Source of the DNA: Natronosporangium sp035305625
GTDB lineage: Bacteria; Actinomycetota; Actinomycetes; Mycobacteriales; Micromonosporaceae
Direction: 5' to 3'
Assembly (NCBI GenBank): GCA_963809545.1
Contig: CAWEKD010000005.1
Coordinates: forward strand, 1,240,001 to 1,304,000
Length of the DNA: 64,000 nucleotides
In this document: one piece after another, positions 25,795 to 34,412 of the stretch
Layout of the letters: each line of letters begins with the position of its first letter
Position numbering within the stretch: position 1 is the stretch's first letter
Notes under the pieces: generated by a model
What the model saw: the letters and a program-made list of their open reading frames with translations, nothing else
Told to the model about the DNA's origin: nothing
Databases searched by the model: none
Program-made: the position numbers and the translations under genes

Positions 25795-26575
25795 ATGGGT
25801 ACCTATCTCGACCTGAGCAGCGCCCGGATCTGGTACGAGGACCGCGGCAGCGGCGCGCCGGTAGTACTGCTGCACGGAGGACTCGAGCGATGGACGGATG
25901 TTCCACGACAACCTCGCCACCCTCGCCGACCGGTTCCGACTGCTCCAGCCGGACCTACGCGGCCACGGCCGTAGCCCGGACGTGCCCGGCCCCTGGGGGC
26001 CGCCGGAGCTAGCCGCCGACCTGGTGGAGCTGATGGAGAAGACGAGCGGGCCGGCGAAGCTGGTCGGCTACAGCCTGGGGGCGACGGTCGCGCTGCTGGT
26101 GGCCATCCATCGCCCCGACCTGGTGGAGCGGCTGGTGCTGATCAGCGGGGTGTTCCACCACCGCGGCTGGCTGATGCCGCCCTCCGCCGACAGGGGGGTG
26201 CCGCCGGTGCTCGCCCAGCTCTACGCGCAGGTGAGCCCGCACGAACCGGAGCACATTCAGGTGATCCTCGGCAAGCTCGCCGACTCAGCCCGCACCCAAC
26301 CCGCGCTCACCAACGCCGACCTGCGGCGGGTCCGCTGCCGGGCCTTGGTCCTGGTCAGCGACGACGACCTTGTCGACCATGCGCACTCGTACACGCTCTA
26401 TCAACAGCTTCCGGACGCGGAGCTGGCGGTCGTGCCCGGCACCTCCCACAACCTGCTACTGGAGAAGCCGCAGCTGTGCACCCGGCTGGTGGGGGAGTTT
26501 CTGCACGCCGATCCGGTCCCGACCCTCATGCCGATCCGGCGACCGCCGGCCATCCCGCAAGGAGGGCAAGCATGA
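25795..26575 (+). pseudogene. Alpha/beta hydrolase, frameshifted
   Basis: The ATG at 25795, after AAGGAGAG, begins a hydrolase N-terminus (MGTYLDLSSARIWYED, PVVLLHGG) that runs out of frame near 25880-25895. The rest continues one frame over, from MFHDNLATLADRF through the cap region and the nucleophile elbow VGYSLGATVA to the catalytic histidine PGTSHNLLLEKP at the end. Taken together it is a complete family member of about 260 residues. A single one-base indel explains the break. It could be a sequencing error, since both halves keep normal codon use, or a recent mutation. The stop overlaps the next gene by ATGA. Confidence 0.8.
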
Positions 26576-27027
26576 CCCCGCCGACCTGGGAACAGGCGCG
26601 CGCCCGATGGGCCGAGGTCAACACGTACTGGCTGTCCACGGTCCGCCCGGACGGGCGTCCGCACGCGGTTCCGCTGCTGGGGGTGTGGGTGGCGGACACC
26701 TTCCACTTCGCGGCCGGCGACCGCACTCGGAAGGCGCGCAACCTCGCCGGCAACCCGGCGTGCGTGGTCACCGCCGCGACCCCGGAGCTGGACCTGGTGC
26801 TAGAGGGGCGTGCCGCACCGGTGCGGGACGAGGAGCGGGTACGGGCGGTGGCCGCGGCCTACCGGGAGAAGTACGGCTGGGAGCCACAGGTACGCCAGGG
26901 ACAGCTGTGGGCCGAAGGCGCGCCCACCGCCGGCCCACCCCCGTACACCGTCTATCGGCTGGAGCCACAGCTCGGATTCGCTTTTCCGACCGGGACGGAG
27001 TTCACCCCGGCCCGGTGGCGGTTCTGA
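26572..27027 (+). CDS. Pyridoxamine 5'-phosphate oxidase family flavin/F420-binding protein
   Basis: A 151-residue split-barrel protein (YWLSTVRPDGRPHAVPLLGV, RTRKARNLAGNPACVVT, VYRLEPQLGFAF). Family members bind FMN, F420 or heme and include reductases and heme-degrading enzymes. It lacks the PdxH C-terminal substrate residues, so it is not a true PNPOx. AAGGAGGG precedes the ATG and the gene is coupled to the frameshifted hydrolase, probably under HxlR control. Confidence 0.85.
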   Translation: MTPPTWEQARARWAEVNTYWLSTVRPDGRPHAVPLLGVWVADTFHFAAGDRTRKARNLAGNPACVVTAATPELDLVLEGRAAPVRDEERVRAVAAAYREKYGWEPQVRQGQLWAEGAPTAGPPPYTVYRLEPQLGFAFPTGTEFTPARWRF

Positions 27028-27099
27028 CCACGTTTCCGCCATCCGCTGACCGGGTACGCCGATTTGAGCGACGAACTGGCCCGGCGGGAGGCGGTGACC

Positions 27100-27849
27100 A
27101 TGCGGATCGGAATCATCGGTGCCGGTCATATCGGCGGCACCCTCGCCCGACGGTTTGTCGATGCCGGGCACGAAGTGGCGGTGGCGAATTCCCGAGGTCC
27201 GGAAAGCTTACGGGAACTTGATCAAGAACTCGGCGACCGGGGGCACGCCACCACCGCGGAAGACGCGGCTCGATTCGGGGAAGTCGTAGTGGTGTCCGTA
27301 CCGTTCGGCCGCTACCAGGAGGTGCCCACCACGGTCGCGCCCGGGGCCATCGTGATCGACACCAACAACTACTACCCCCAGCGGGACGGGCACTTCCCCG
27401 CCCTCGACCAGGACCGCACCACCTCCAGTGAGCTGCTGCGGGAGCACCTGGGAGACGTGCGGCTGGTGAAGGCGTTCAACACCATCCGGTGGAGTCACCT
27501 GCGGGACTATGGCCGGGAGTACGGTCCCCGCTACGGCATCCCCATCTCCGGCGACGATGAGCAGGCCAAACGGGTGGTTTCGGTACTGATTGACCAGCTT
27601 GGGTTCGAGGCGGTGGACGCAGGCGATCTGGCACACGGGGGGCGGAAGCATCAGCCCGGCACCCCGATCTTCACGGCTGAGCTGCTCGCCGACGACCTCC
27701 GCGCCGAGTTGGCAGGGGGCCGGACGAAACGCCGCCCCGACTGGGTGGACGAGGCGGTGCAGGCGCGTACCGCCGGCGACCCCCGCGCCCGTACGCCGCA
27801 CGACACGCGGGGGGTGCCCACCACCGGCGAAGGTCAATCCCCGGACTGA
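27100..27849 (+). CDS. NADPH-dependent F420 reductase-like / NAD(P)-binding oxidoreductase
   Basis: The 249-residue protein starts MRIGIIGAGHIGGTLARRF, a Rossmann fold with the NADP-type AVANSRGPESL, and continues with VIDTNNYYP and VKAFNTIRW, as in the F420:NADPH oxidoreductase (FNO)-like family. The ATG at 27100 with GGGAGG upstream is preferred to TTG 27064. It may recycle cofactor for the adjacent flavin/F420 protein. Whether it binds F420 cannot be decided from sequence. Confidence 0.82.
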   Translation: MRIGIIGAGHIGGTLARRFVDAGHEVAVANSRGPESLRELDQELGDRGHATTAEDAARFGEVVVVSVPFGRYQEVPTTVAPGAIVIDTNNYYPQRDGHFPALDQDRTTSSELLREHLGDVRLVKAFNTIRWSHLRDYGREYGPRYGIPISGDDEQAKRVVSVLIDQLGFEAVDAGDLAHGGRKHQPGTPIFTAELLADDLRAELAGGRTKRRPDWVDEAVQARTAGDPRARTPHDTRGVPTTGEGQSPD

Positions 27850-27861
27850 GCCGAGTACGCC

Positions 27862-28806
27862 ATGGTTGAGGTTCAGCACGCAGCGGAGGAGACAGCCTCA
27901 CCAGAGGGAATGGTGTGGATCCCGGGTGGCAGCTTCCGCATGGGTTCGGAGGACTTCTACCCGGAGGAACGGCCGGTGCGCGAAGCAACCGTGGCGGGAT
28001 TCTGGATTGACGCGCACCCGGTGACGGTGGCGGAGTTTAGCCGGTTCGTATCCGCCACCGGCTATGTGACGGTGGCGGAACGTCCGCTGGATCCCCAGGC
28101 GTACCCCGGGGTGCCGGTGGAAGACCTGGTCCCCGCATCGTTGGTGTTTGTCGGCACCGCTGGCCCCGTACCGTTGGACGACTACCGCCGCTGGTGGCGG
28201 CTGATTCCGGGGGCGTCGTGGCGGCGTCCTGAAGGGCCGGGCAGCAGCATCGCGGGGCGGCGGCGCCATCCGGTCACCCATGTGGCGTTTGAGGACGCGC
28301 TGGCGTACGCCCGGTGGGCGGGCAAAGATCTGCCCACCGAGGCGGAGTGGGAGTATGCGGCCCGAGGCGGCTTGGACGGTGCGGTCTACGCCTGGGGAGA
28401 CGATTTCGCCCCGGGTGGGCAGCTGATGGCCAACACCTGGCAGGGCGAGTTTCCCTGGCAGAACCTGCGGCACGACGGCTATGTCCGGACCTCCCCGGTG
28501 GGGGCGTTCCCCGCCAACGGATTCGGACTGTTCGACATGATCGGCAATGTGTGGGAGTGGACCACCACCCCGTGGACCCCCCGCCCTACGGGCAAAGAGC
28601 GCGCCTGCTGCGGGCCGACCTCCACCGGAGCTGAGGACACCGGTGACGAGGCGGAGACCGCCCCGGTACGAGTGATCAAAGGCGGGTCGCATCTGTGCGC
28701 CCCTAACTATTGCCACCGGTACCGGCCCGCGGCGCGACAAGGAGAGCCAGTGGACACCTCCACCTGTCACCTCGGATTCCGGTGCGTAATCCGGCCTGAG
28801 CGCTGA
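27862..28806 (+). CDS. Formylglycine-generating enzyme (SUMF1 family)
   Basis: A 314-residue enzyme that converts the active-site cysteine of sulfatases to formylglycine. It has the full FGE-sulfatase fold (MVWIPGGSFRMGSEDFYP, PVTHVAFEDALAYARWAGK, LPTEAEWEYAARGG, NVWEWTTTPW) and both catalytic cysteines, Cys279 and Cys284, in GGSHLCAPNYCHRYR. Their five-residue spacing matches active FGEs; many SUMF1 homologues lack them. An AtsA-like sulfatase with a CSPTR motif is encoded 100 bp downstream, giving a matched enzyme-substrate pair. Confidence 0.93.
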   Translation: MVEVQHAAEETASPEGMVWIPGGSFRMGSEDFYPEERPVREATVAGFWIDAHPVTVAEFSRFVSATGYVTVAERPLDPQAYPGVPVEDLVPASLVFVGTAGPVPLDDYRRWWRLIPGASWRRPEGPGSSIAGRRRHPVTHVAFEDALAYARWAGKDLPTEAEWEYAARGGLDGAVYAWGDDFAPGGQLMANTWQGEFPWQNLRHDGYVRTSPVGAFPANGFGLFDMIGNVWEWTTTPWTPRPTGKERACCGPTSTGAEDTGDEAETAPVRVIKGGSHLCAPNYCHRYRPAARQGEPVDTSTCHLGFRCVIRPER

Positions 28807-28906
28807 TCACAGTAGGGAGAAACGGTTTTCGGTTATTCCGCCGGGGTACCACCGGCTCACCTGGCATGTCACGGCAGTGGTGTCAGGTGGGCATGGAGGT
28901 GTGGAC

Positions 28907-31261
28907 ATGGCTAGGCGTTCCGAGCGGGAAGTGCTGCCGGTTCCGGATCGGCCGCGGGTAGGGCCGACGATGTTCGATGCACGGCACGAGGACGCGGCCT
29001 ATGAACCACTCCAGCCGCTGCGGCCCCCCGCAGGCGCGCCCAACGTACTGGTGGTGCTGCTCGATGACGCCGGATTCGGGGCCAACAGTGCGTTCGGGGG
29101 GCCATGCCGCACCCCGACCTTCGAACGGCTCGCCGCCGGCGGCCTGCGATACACCCGATTCCACACCACCGCAATCTGTTCGCCGACCCGGCTGGCGCTG
29201 TTGACCGGCCGTAACCACCATTCGGTGGGGATGGGAACGGTGGCGGACATGGCTACCTCCGCGCCGGGCTACACCTCGCAGCGACCCAACACCGCCGCCA
29301 CGATCGCGGAGATCCTGCGGCTCAACGGCTACTCCACCGCCCAGTTTGGCAAATGCCACGAGGTCCCCACCTGGGAGACCAGCCCCATGGGCCCGTTCGA
29401 CCGCTGGCCGATCGGCAACGGGTTCGAATACTTCTACGGCTTCATCGGAGGGGAGACCAACCAGTTCTATCCGAGCCTGATCGAGGGCACCACCCCGGTG
29501 CACCCGGACCGCACCCCGGAGCAGGGCTATCACCTCACTGAGGACATCGCCGCCAAAGCACGGCGCTGGTTGGGGCAGCAGCGTGCGCTAGCCCCAGACC
29601 GGCCCTTCCTGCTGTACTTCGCCCCGGGCGCTACCCATGCCCCGATCCACGTCCCGGAAGGCTGGCGGGACCGGTATCGGGGGGAGTTCGACCAAGGGTG
29701 GGATGTGCTGCGGGAACAGATTTTCGCCCGGCAGAAACAGCTCGGCATCGTCCCGCAGGACAGCCAGTTGACCCCCCGGCCGGACGGTATCCCTGCCTGG
29801 CACGAGATCCCCGATGACCTGAAGCCGGTGCTGACACGGCAGATGGAGCTGTATGCCGCGTTCTTGGAACACACCGACCACTGTGTCGGCCAGGTGATCG
29901 ACGCGATTGAGGAACTAGGGGTGCTCGACGACACGCTGATCTTCGTGATCACCGGCGACAACGGGGCCTCCGGTGAGGGCACGATCAACGGCACCTGGAA
30001 CGAAGCGCTGACCATGACCGGCATGACCGATGTGGAGACCCCGGAGTTCCTGCGGGAGCACCTCGACACGTTCGGCACCCCGGAGTCGTACCCGCAGTAT
30101 TCCCTGGGGTGGGCGCACGCGATGGACACGCCCTACCAGTGGACCAAGCGGGTGGCCTCACACTGGGGCGGCACCCGCAACGGGTTGATCGTGCACTGGC
30201 CCGCCGGTATCGGGGCCCGCGGTGGACTACGCCACCAGTTCCACCACGTCATCGACGTCGCTCCTACCCTGCTGGAGGTCGCCGACCTCCCCGAACCGAT
30301 TCAGGTGAACGGGGTGGACCAACAGCCGATCGAGGGCGTCAGCATGATGTACAGCTTCCACGACGCCGAGGCGCCGGAGCGGCATGAGACCCAGTACTTC
30401 GAAATCCACGGTAACCGCGGCATCTACCACAAGGGATGGACTGCGGTGGCGGTCCACCAGCCGCCCGTACCGAATTGGCCACAGCGGAGCTTCGATGAGG
30501 ACGTGTGGGAGCTGTACGACACCACCACCGACTGGACGCAGGCCCATGACCTAGCCGCGGAACGTCCGGACAAGCTGGCCGAGCTCCAGCGGCTGTTCCT
30601 GATCGAAGCCGCCAAGCACAACGTACTGCCGCTGGACGACCGGGCGGCCCACCGGGCCGACCCGGACCGGGCCGGTCGGCCGGTGGTGGCCCGCGGGAAC
30701 CGGCAGCGGCTCTACCCCGGTGTCGGCCGACTCAACGCCTTCTCGGTCATCAACATCAAGAACAAGTCCCACCGGATCATCGCCGAGATCGTGGTGCCAC
30801 CAGGCGGCTGCGAAGGGGTGATCGTGGCCCAGGGTGGGCTGCCCGGAGGGTGGGCGCTTTACACCAAGGACAGCCACCTCGCCTACTGCTACAACTTCTA
30901 CGGAATCGATCGCTTTCACGTCTACGCCACCCACCCCCTCCCGGAAGGCACCCACCTGGTGCGGATGGAGTTCGCCTATGACGGGGGTGGGGTCGCCAAA
31001 GGTGGTATCGCCACCCTGTTCGTCGACGATGTCCAGGTCGGGCAGGGACGAGTAGGGCGCACCCAGCCGCTGCCGTTCGCCAGCGATGAGCCGCTGGAGA
31101 TCGGCCGCGACGATGGTTCGGCGGTCACCCCCGACTACTCGGTGCACCAGTTCACCGGCGAGGTGGCATGGGTCGAGATCGTCATCCCGGAAGGCGCCGT
31201 CGATCACGATGCCGACATCACCAGCGAGGAGCGATTGCACGCAGCGATGGTCGTGGAGTGA
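28907..31261 (+). CDS. Type I arylsulfatase (AtsA-like)
   Basis: A 784-residue sulfatase hydrolysing sulfate esters. Metal-binding aspartates are in VVLLDDAGFG, and the formylglycine precursor is Cys91 in ICSPTRLALLTGRNHH. Later metal residues appear in ITGDNGASGEG. The last 170 residues form a concanavalin-like beta-sandwich (GGLPGGWALYTKDSHLAY), as in the long mycobacterial AtsA. There is no signal peptide, so the substrate is probably imported or internal. GGAGGTG precedes ATG 28907. The BASS transporter gene starts 3 bp after the stop. Confidence 0.92.
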   Translation: MARRSEREVLPVPDRPRVGPTMFDARHEDAAYEPLQPLRPPAGAPNVLVVLLDDAGFGANSAFGGPCRTPTFERLAAGGLRYTRFHTTAICSPTRLALLTGRNHHSVGMGTVADMATSAPGYTSQRPNTAATIAEILRLNGYSTAQFGKCHEVPTWETSPMGPFDRWPIGNGFEYFYGFIGGETNQFYPSLIEGTTPVHPDRTPEQGYHLTEDIAAKARRWLGQQRALAPDRPFLLYFAPGATHAPIHVPEGWRDRYRGEFDQGWDVLREQIFARQKQLGIVPQDSQLTPRPDGIPAWHEIPDDLKPVLTRQMELYAAFLEHTDHCVGQVIDAIEELGVLDDTLIFVITGDNGASGEGTINGTWNEALTMTGMTDVETPEFLREHLDTFGTPESYPQYSLGWAHAMDTPYQWTKRVASHWGGTRNGLIVHWPAGIGARGGLRHQFHHVIDVAPTLLEVADLPEPIQVNGVDQQPIEGVSMMYSFHDAEAPERHETQYFEIHGNRGIYHKGWTAVAVHQPPVPNWPQRSFDEDVWELYDTTTDWTQAHDLAAERPDKLAELQRLFLIEAAKHNVLPLDDRAAHRADPDRAGRPVVARGNRQRLYPGVGRLNAFSVINIKNKSHRIIAEIVVPPGGCEGVIVAQGGLPGGWALYTKDSHLAYCYNFYGIDRFHVYATHPLPEGTHLVRMEFAYDGGGVAKGGIATLFVDDVQVGQGRVGRTQPLPFASDEPLEIGRDDGSAVTPDYSVHQFTGEVAWVEIVIPEGAVDHDADITSEERLHAAMVVE

Positions 31262-31264
31262 CCG

Positions 31265-32131
31265 ATGCAGGATTTCTTCGCTGCGGTGGCGAACGTCGCG
31301 ATCGCGGTGTTCGCTATCTCCTCGATGCTGTCGGTGGGGATGGCCAACCGCCTACGCGAGATCATCGAGCCGCTGCGTCACCCGCGGGACGTCGCGCGCG
31401 CACTGCTCGTCAACTTCGTCCTGGTGCCGGCGCTGGCCTTTCTGGTGACCTGGATCATCCCACTTGATGGGGGAGTACGGTACGGACTGATCCTGGTGGC
31501 GATGGCGGCCGGCGCCCCGTTCCTGATCAAACTGAGCGAGGCTGCGGACACCAGCCTCCGGTTGACCGCCACGTTGCTGCTGTTGTTGTTGCCGGTCACC
31601 ATCATTTATCTGCCGTTGGCGGTGCCGGTGCTCCTGCCGGGGGCGGAGGTGTCGGCGCTGGCGATCGCCACTCCGTTGGTACTGACCATGCTGCTACCGC
31701 TAGCGGTGGGGCTATGGACCCGGGAACAGTGGCGGACATTGGCGGCCAGATTGCAGCCGATCATGGCGAATGTGTCCAGCGTGGTGTTGGTCGTGGTGGT
31801 GCTGGCCACGATGATCGCCAACCTTGATGCCCTCGCCATGATGGGGTGGCAGGCGGTGCTGGCGGCGTTGCTGATCATCCTCGGCGCCTTCACCACCGGT
31901 TATCTCTTCGCGGGGCGGGATCCGAAGCGACGCGAGGTGCTTGGCCTGGGCACCGGGCAGCGCAACATCGCCGCCGCCACGGTCGTGGCTTCCCAGAGTT
32001 TCGGGGCGTCCTCCACCATCATGACGGTGGTTCTCACCTCGTTGGTCGGCCTGGCCACTCTGTTCGCCATCGCGTGGTGGCTGAGGCAGCGGCGCCGGGA
32101 GCGGCATCCGCAGCCCAGCCCTCCCCGCTGA
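31265..32131 (+). CDS. Bile acid:sodium symporter (BASS) family transporter
   Basis: A 288-residue protein with eight to ten transmembrane helices and the family motif GTGQRNIAAATVVASQSF. BASS proteins import organic anions, bile acids or sulfo-conjugates with sodium. Because it is three bases downstream of the sulfatase, uptake of a sulfated organic anion or export of the desulfated product is a reasonable inference. The C-terminus is basic and cytoplasmic. Confidence 0.85.
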   Translation: MQDFFAAVANVAIAVFAISSMLSVGMANRLREIIEPLRHPRDVARALLVNFVLVPALAFLVTWIIPLDGGVRYGLILVAMAAGAPFLIKLSEAADTSLRLTATLLLLLLPVTIIYLPLAVPVLLPGAEVSALAIATPLVLTMLLPLAVGLWTREQWRTLAARLQPIMANVSSVVLVVVVLATMIANLDALAMMGWQAVLAALLIILGAFTTGYLFAGRDPKRREVLGLGTGQRNIAAATVVASQSFGASSTIMTVVLTSLVGLATLFAIAWWLRQRRRERHPQPSPPR

Positions 32132-32215
32132 GATCCCCGATCAGGGGGAGAATGCGCGTAACACGTGTAATTGAGGGCAACTCCGGACATACTTTCAGGG
32201 AATGCCGGGTAGCAG

Positions 32216-32238
32216 CGCCGGCGGGTTGTCCGCCGGCG
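32216..32238. terminator. Hairpin between the BASS gene and ctaD
   Basis: A 9-bp stem CGCCGGCGG-gttgt-CCGCCGGCG lies 57 bp before the ctaD start. It either terminates the sulfatase operon or is a 5' leader hairpin of ctaD. The rest of 32132-32295 presumably holds the ctaD promoter. Confidence 0.45.
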
Positions 32239-32295
32239 AGAACGTGCATGCGGCCCAACGTCACTGGACCAGCCGACGGATGAGGAGAGCTCCCC

Positions 32296-34026
32296 GTGAG
32301 CGTGCCTGTAACGGATCCGCCTAGGCCAAAGCCGATCCAAACCCATCGCTGGCCGGTTCACCTACCGGTCAAAGGGTCAGCGATAGCACGGATCATGCGG
32401 ACCACCGATGCCAAGCAGATCGGGGTGATGTACGGCGTCACGGCGCTCGGCTTCTTCCTCGCCGGCGGGTTCATGGCGCTGCTGATGCGGGCCGAGCTGG
32501 GACGGCCCGGGCTGGACTTCCTGTCCCCCGAGCAGTACAACCAGCTGTTCACGATGCACGGCGGGATCATGCTGCTGCTGTTCGCCACCCCGATCGTGTT
32601 CGCGTTCGCCAACTTCGTGGTGCCGTTGCAGATCGGGGCCCCGGATGTGGCGTTCCCGCGGCTGAACGCGTTCAGCTATTGGCTGTTTCTGTTTGGTGGT
32701 CTGGGTGTACTGGGTGCATTCGCCACTCCCACCGGGGCAGCGGACTTCGGCTGGTTCTCCTATGTCCCACTGAGCAACGCCATCCACTCCCCAGGAATCG
32801 GGGGCAACCTGTGGGTGACCGGGCTGGTGATCTCCGGCCTGGGCACCATCCTGACCTCGGTCAACATGGTCGCCACGATCGTGTGCCTGCGGGCGCCGGG
32901 CATGACCATGTTCCGGATGCCGATCTTCACTTGGAACATCCTGGTCACCGCGCTGCTGGTGCTGATGGTCTTCCCCGTGTTGACCGCCACCCTGCTGGGG
33001 CTGCTGGCCGACCGGGTGATCGGCGCGCACGTGTTCGCCACAAGTCACGATGGGCCGCTGATCTACCAGCACCTGTTCTGGTTCTTCGGCCACCCCGAGG
33101 TGTACATCATCGCCCTGCCGTTCTTCGGGATCATCACCGAGGTGATCCCGGTGTTCAGCCGCAAGCCGATCTTCGGCTACAAGGGGCTCGTGTTCGCGAC
33201 CTTCGCGATCGCGGCGCTGTCGATGAGCGTGTGGGCGCACCACATGTTCGGCACCGGTCAGGTGCTGCTGCCGTTCTTCTCGTTCCTGTCGTTCCTGATC
33301 GCGATCCCGACCGGGATCAAGTTCTTCAACTGGATCGGCACCATGTGGCGCGGCCAGTTGACCTTCGAGTCCCCGATGCTGTTCGCGATCGGGTTCCTGG
33401 TGACGTTCCTCCTGGGCGGCCTCTCCGGGGTGCTGCTGGCCAGCCCGCCGATCGACTTCCACGTCACCGACACCTACTTCGTGGTGGCGCACTTCCACTA
33501 CGTGCTGTTCGGCACGATCGTGTTCGCGGTCTACTCCGGCATCTACTTCTGGTATCCGAAAGTCACCGGTCGGATGCTGGACGAACGCCTGGCTCGGGTG
33601 CACTTCTGGTTGACGATGGTGGGCTTCCACACCACGTTCCTGGTGCACCACTGGCTAGGCAACGAAGGTATGCCGCGGCGGTACGCCGACTACCTGCCCA
33701 CCGACGGGTTCACCGCGCTGAACGTAGTGTCGACCATCGGGGCGTTCATCCTGGGCGTGTCGACGCTGCCGTTCCTCTACAACCTGTGGAAGTCGTACAA
33801 GGTTGGGCGAGTCGTCGAGGTGGACGATCCCTGGGGTTTCGGCAACTCGCTGGAGTGGGCCACGAGCTCCCCGCCGCCGCTGCGGAACTTTGACCGGATG
33901 CCGCGGATCCGGTCGGAGCGGCCGGCCTTCGACGCCAAGTTCCCAGAACTTGTCAAGGCCTATACCCCGGCGGCGGCCGAGCCGCCCGGGCCCATGGGTG
34001 GCAGCCAGCAGAGCGAACGATCGTGA
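32296..34026 (+). CDS. ctaD: Cytochrome c oxidase subunit I
   Basis: The 576-residue heme-copper oxidase subunit has 12 transmembrane helices. Metal ligands are visible: the heme a histidine in FTMHGGIMLLLF, the CuB His-Tyr pair in GHPEVYIIALP, the CuB histidines in SVWAHHMFGTG and the heme a3/a histidines in HFHYVLFG. It is the catalytic subunit of the aa3 terminal oxidase. The GTG start follows GAGGAGAG. It is not next to the other cta genes here. Confidence 0.96.
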   Translation: MSVPVTDPPRPKPIQTHRWPVHLPVKGSAIARIMRTTDAKQIGVMYGVTALGFFLAGGFMALLMRAELGRPGLDFLSPEQYNQLFTMHGGIMLLLFATPIVFAFANFVVPLQIGAPDVAFPRLNAFSYWLFLFGGLGVLGAFATPTGAADFGWFSYVPLSNAIHSPGIGGNLWVTGLVISGLGTILTSVNMVATIVCLRAPGMTMFRMPIFTWNILVTALLVLMVFPVLTATLLGLLADRVIGAHVFATSHDGPLIYQHLFWFFGHPEVYIIALPFFGIITEVIPVFSRKPIFGYKGLVFATFAIAALSMSVWAHHMFGTGQVLLPFFSFLSFLIAIPTGIKFFNWIGTMWRGQLTFESPMLFAIGFLVTFLLGGLSGVLLASPPIDFHVTDTYFVVAHFHYVLFGTIVFAVYSGIYFWYPKVTGRMLDERLARVHFWLTMVGFHTTFLVHHWLGNEGMPRRYADYLPTDGFTALNVVSTIGAFILGVSTLPFLYNLWKSYKVGRVVEVDDPWGFGNSLEWATSSPPPLRNFDRMPRIRSERPAFDAKFPELVKAYTPAAAEPPGPMGGSQQSERS

Positions 34027-34325
34027 CGGGAGTCGGGTGGGCGCAGCGAGCTAGCCGGCATCGGGGAGTTCGGGGGTAGCCGCGCGGAGGTGCGGCCGTG
34101 AACACCGCCCCGCAAACCCCACGTTGCTCCCGTGACGGCCTACGGCCACCTGCCGTTGGCAGCGACGCGGGAATGCCAGGAGAGGAGCGCGGGCGGAAGT
34201 CGATGAGGTGCGTTCCCGCCATGTTCCCGTGAACGCCTGTAGCTGGCCGGGCCCGACTGGATCCGCTGGGAACATGAACGGCCGTGACCTCAGTGTACTT
34301 CCGCTGGTCACGGCCGTGAAGTCGC
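34027..34325. other. Non-coding chromosomal flank left of the integrative element
   Basis: No gene is supported in this stretch. It holds a 9-bp inverted repeat (CATGTTCCC at 34220-34228, GGGAACATG at 34268-34276) and then the hairpin listed separately. It was probably the region downstream of the original tRNA-Tyr gene before insertion. Confidence 0.5.
34278..34317. terminator. Original tRNA-Tyr terminator hairpin (chromosomal side)
   Basis: A 12-bp stem (ACGGCCGTGACC at 34278-34289, complement at 34306-34317) just beyond the tRNA-Tyr 3' remnant, read leftward. It shares the right-arm context TTCCGCTGGTCA with the hairpin at 44455-44486 beside the intact tRNA. Confidence 0.65.
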
Positions 34326-34380
34326 AGGTGGTGGCGGGTGTTGGATTCGAACCAACGTAGCTTTCGCGACGGTTTTACAG
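34326..34380. repeat. Left attachment site (55-bp direct repeat, tRNA-Tyr 3' part)
   Basis: These 55 bases are identical to 44496-44550. They contain the 3' half of tRNA-Tyr (anticodon loop to the encoded CCA) but lack the 5' half, so this is the displaced chromosomal copy left by site-specific insertion. The tyrosine integrase gene starts its stop codon 33 bp away. Confidence 0.92.
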
Positions 34381-34412
34381 TTATGCACGTCTTAGAGATC
34401 AACGATCTACAT

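Noticed and set aside
26009..26254. Possible OleB-type hydrolase completing the lipid pathway (the frameshifted alpha/beta hydrolase)
   Set aside because: It is a separate, HxlR-controlled operon with lactonase/esterase-like motifs and not adjacent to the ole-like genes.
32377..33651. Minus-strand open frame opposite ctaD
   Set aside because: It is antisense of a highly conserved oxidase subunit and rich in His, Gln and Arg, typical of a shadow frame.
34326..34380. A second tRNA-Tyr gene
   Set aside because: Only the 3' half is present; the acceptor 5' strand and D-arm are missing, so it is an attachment-site remnant.
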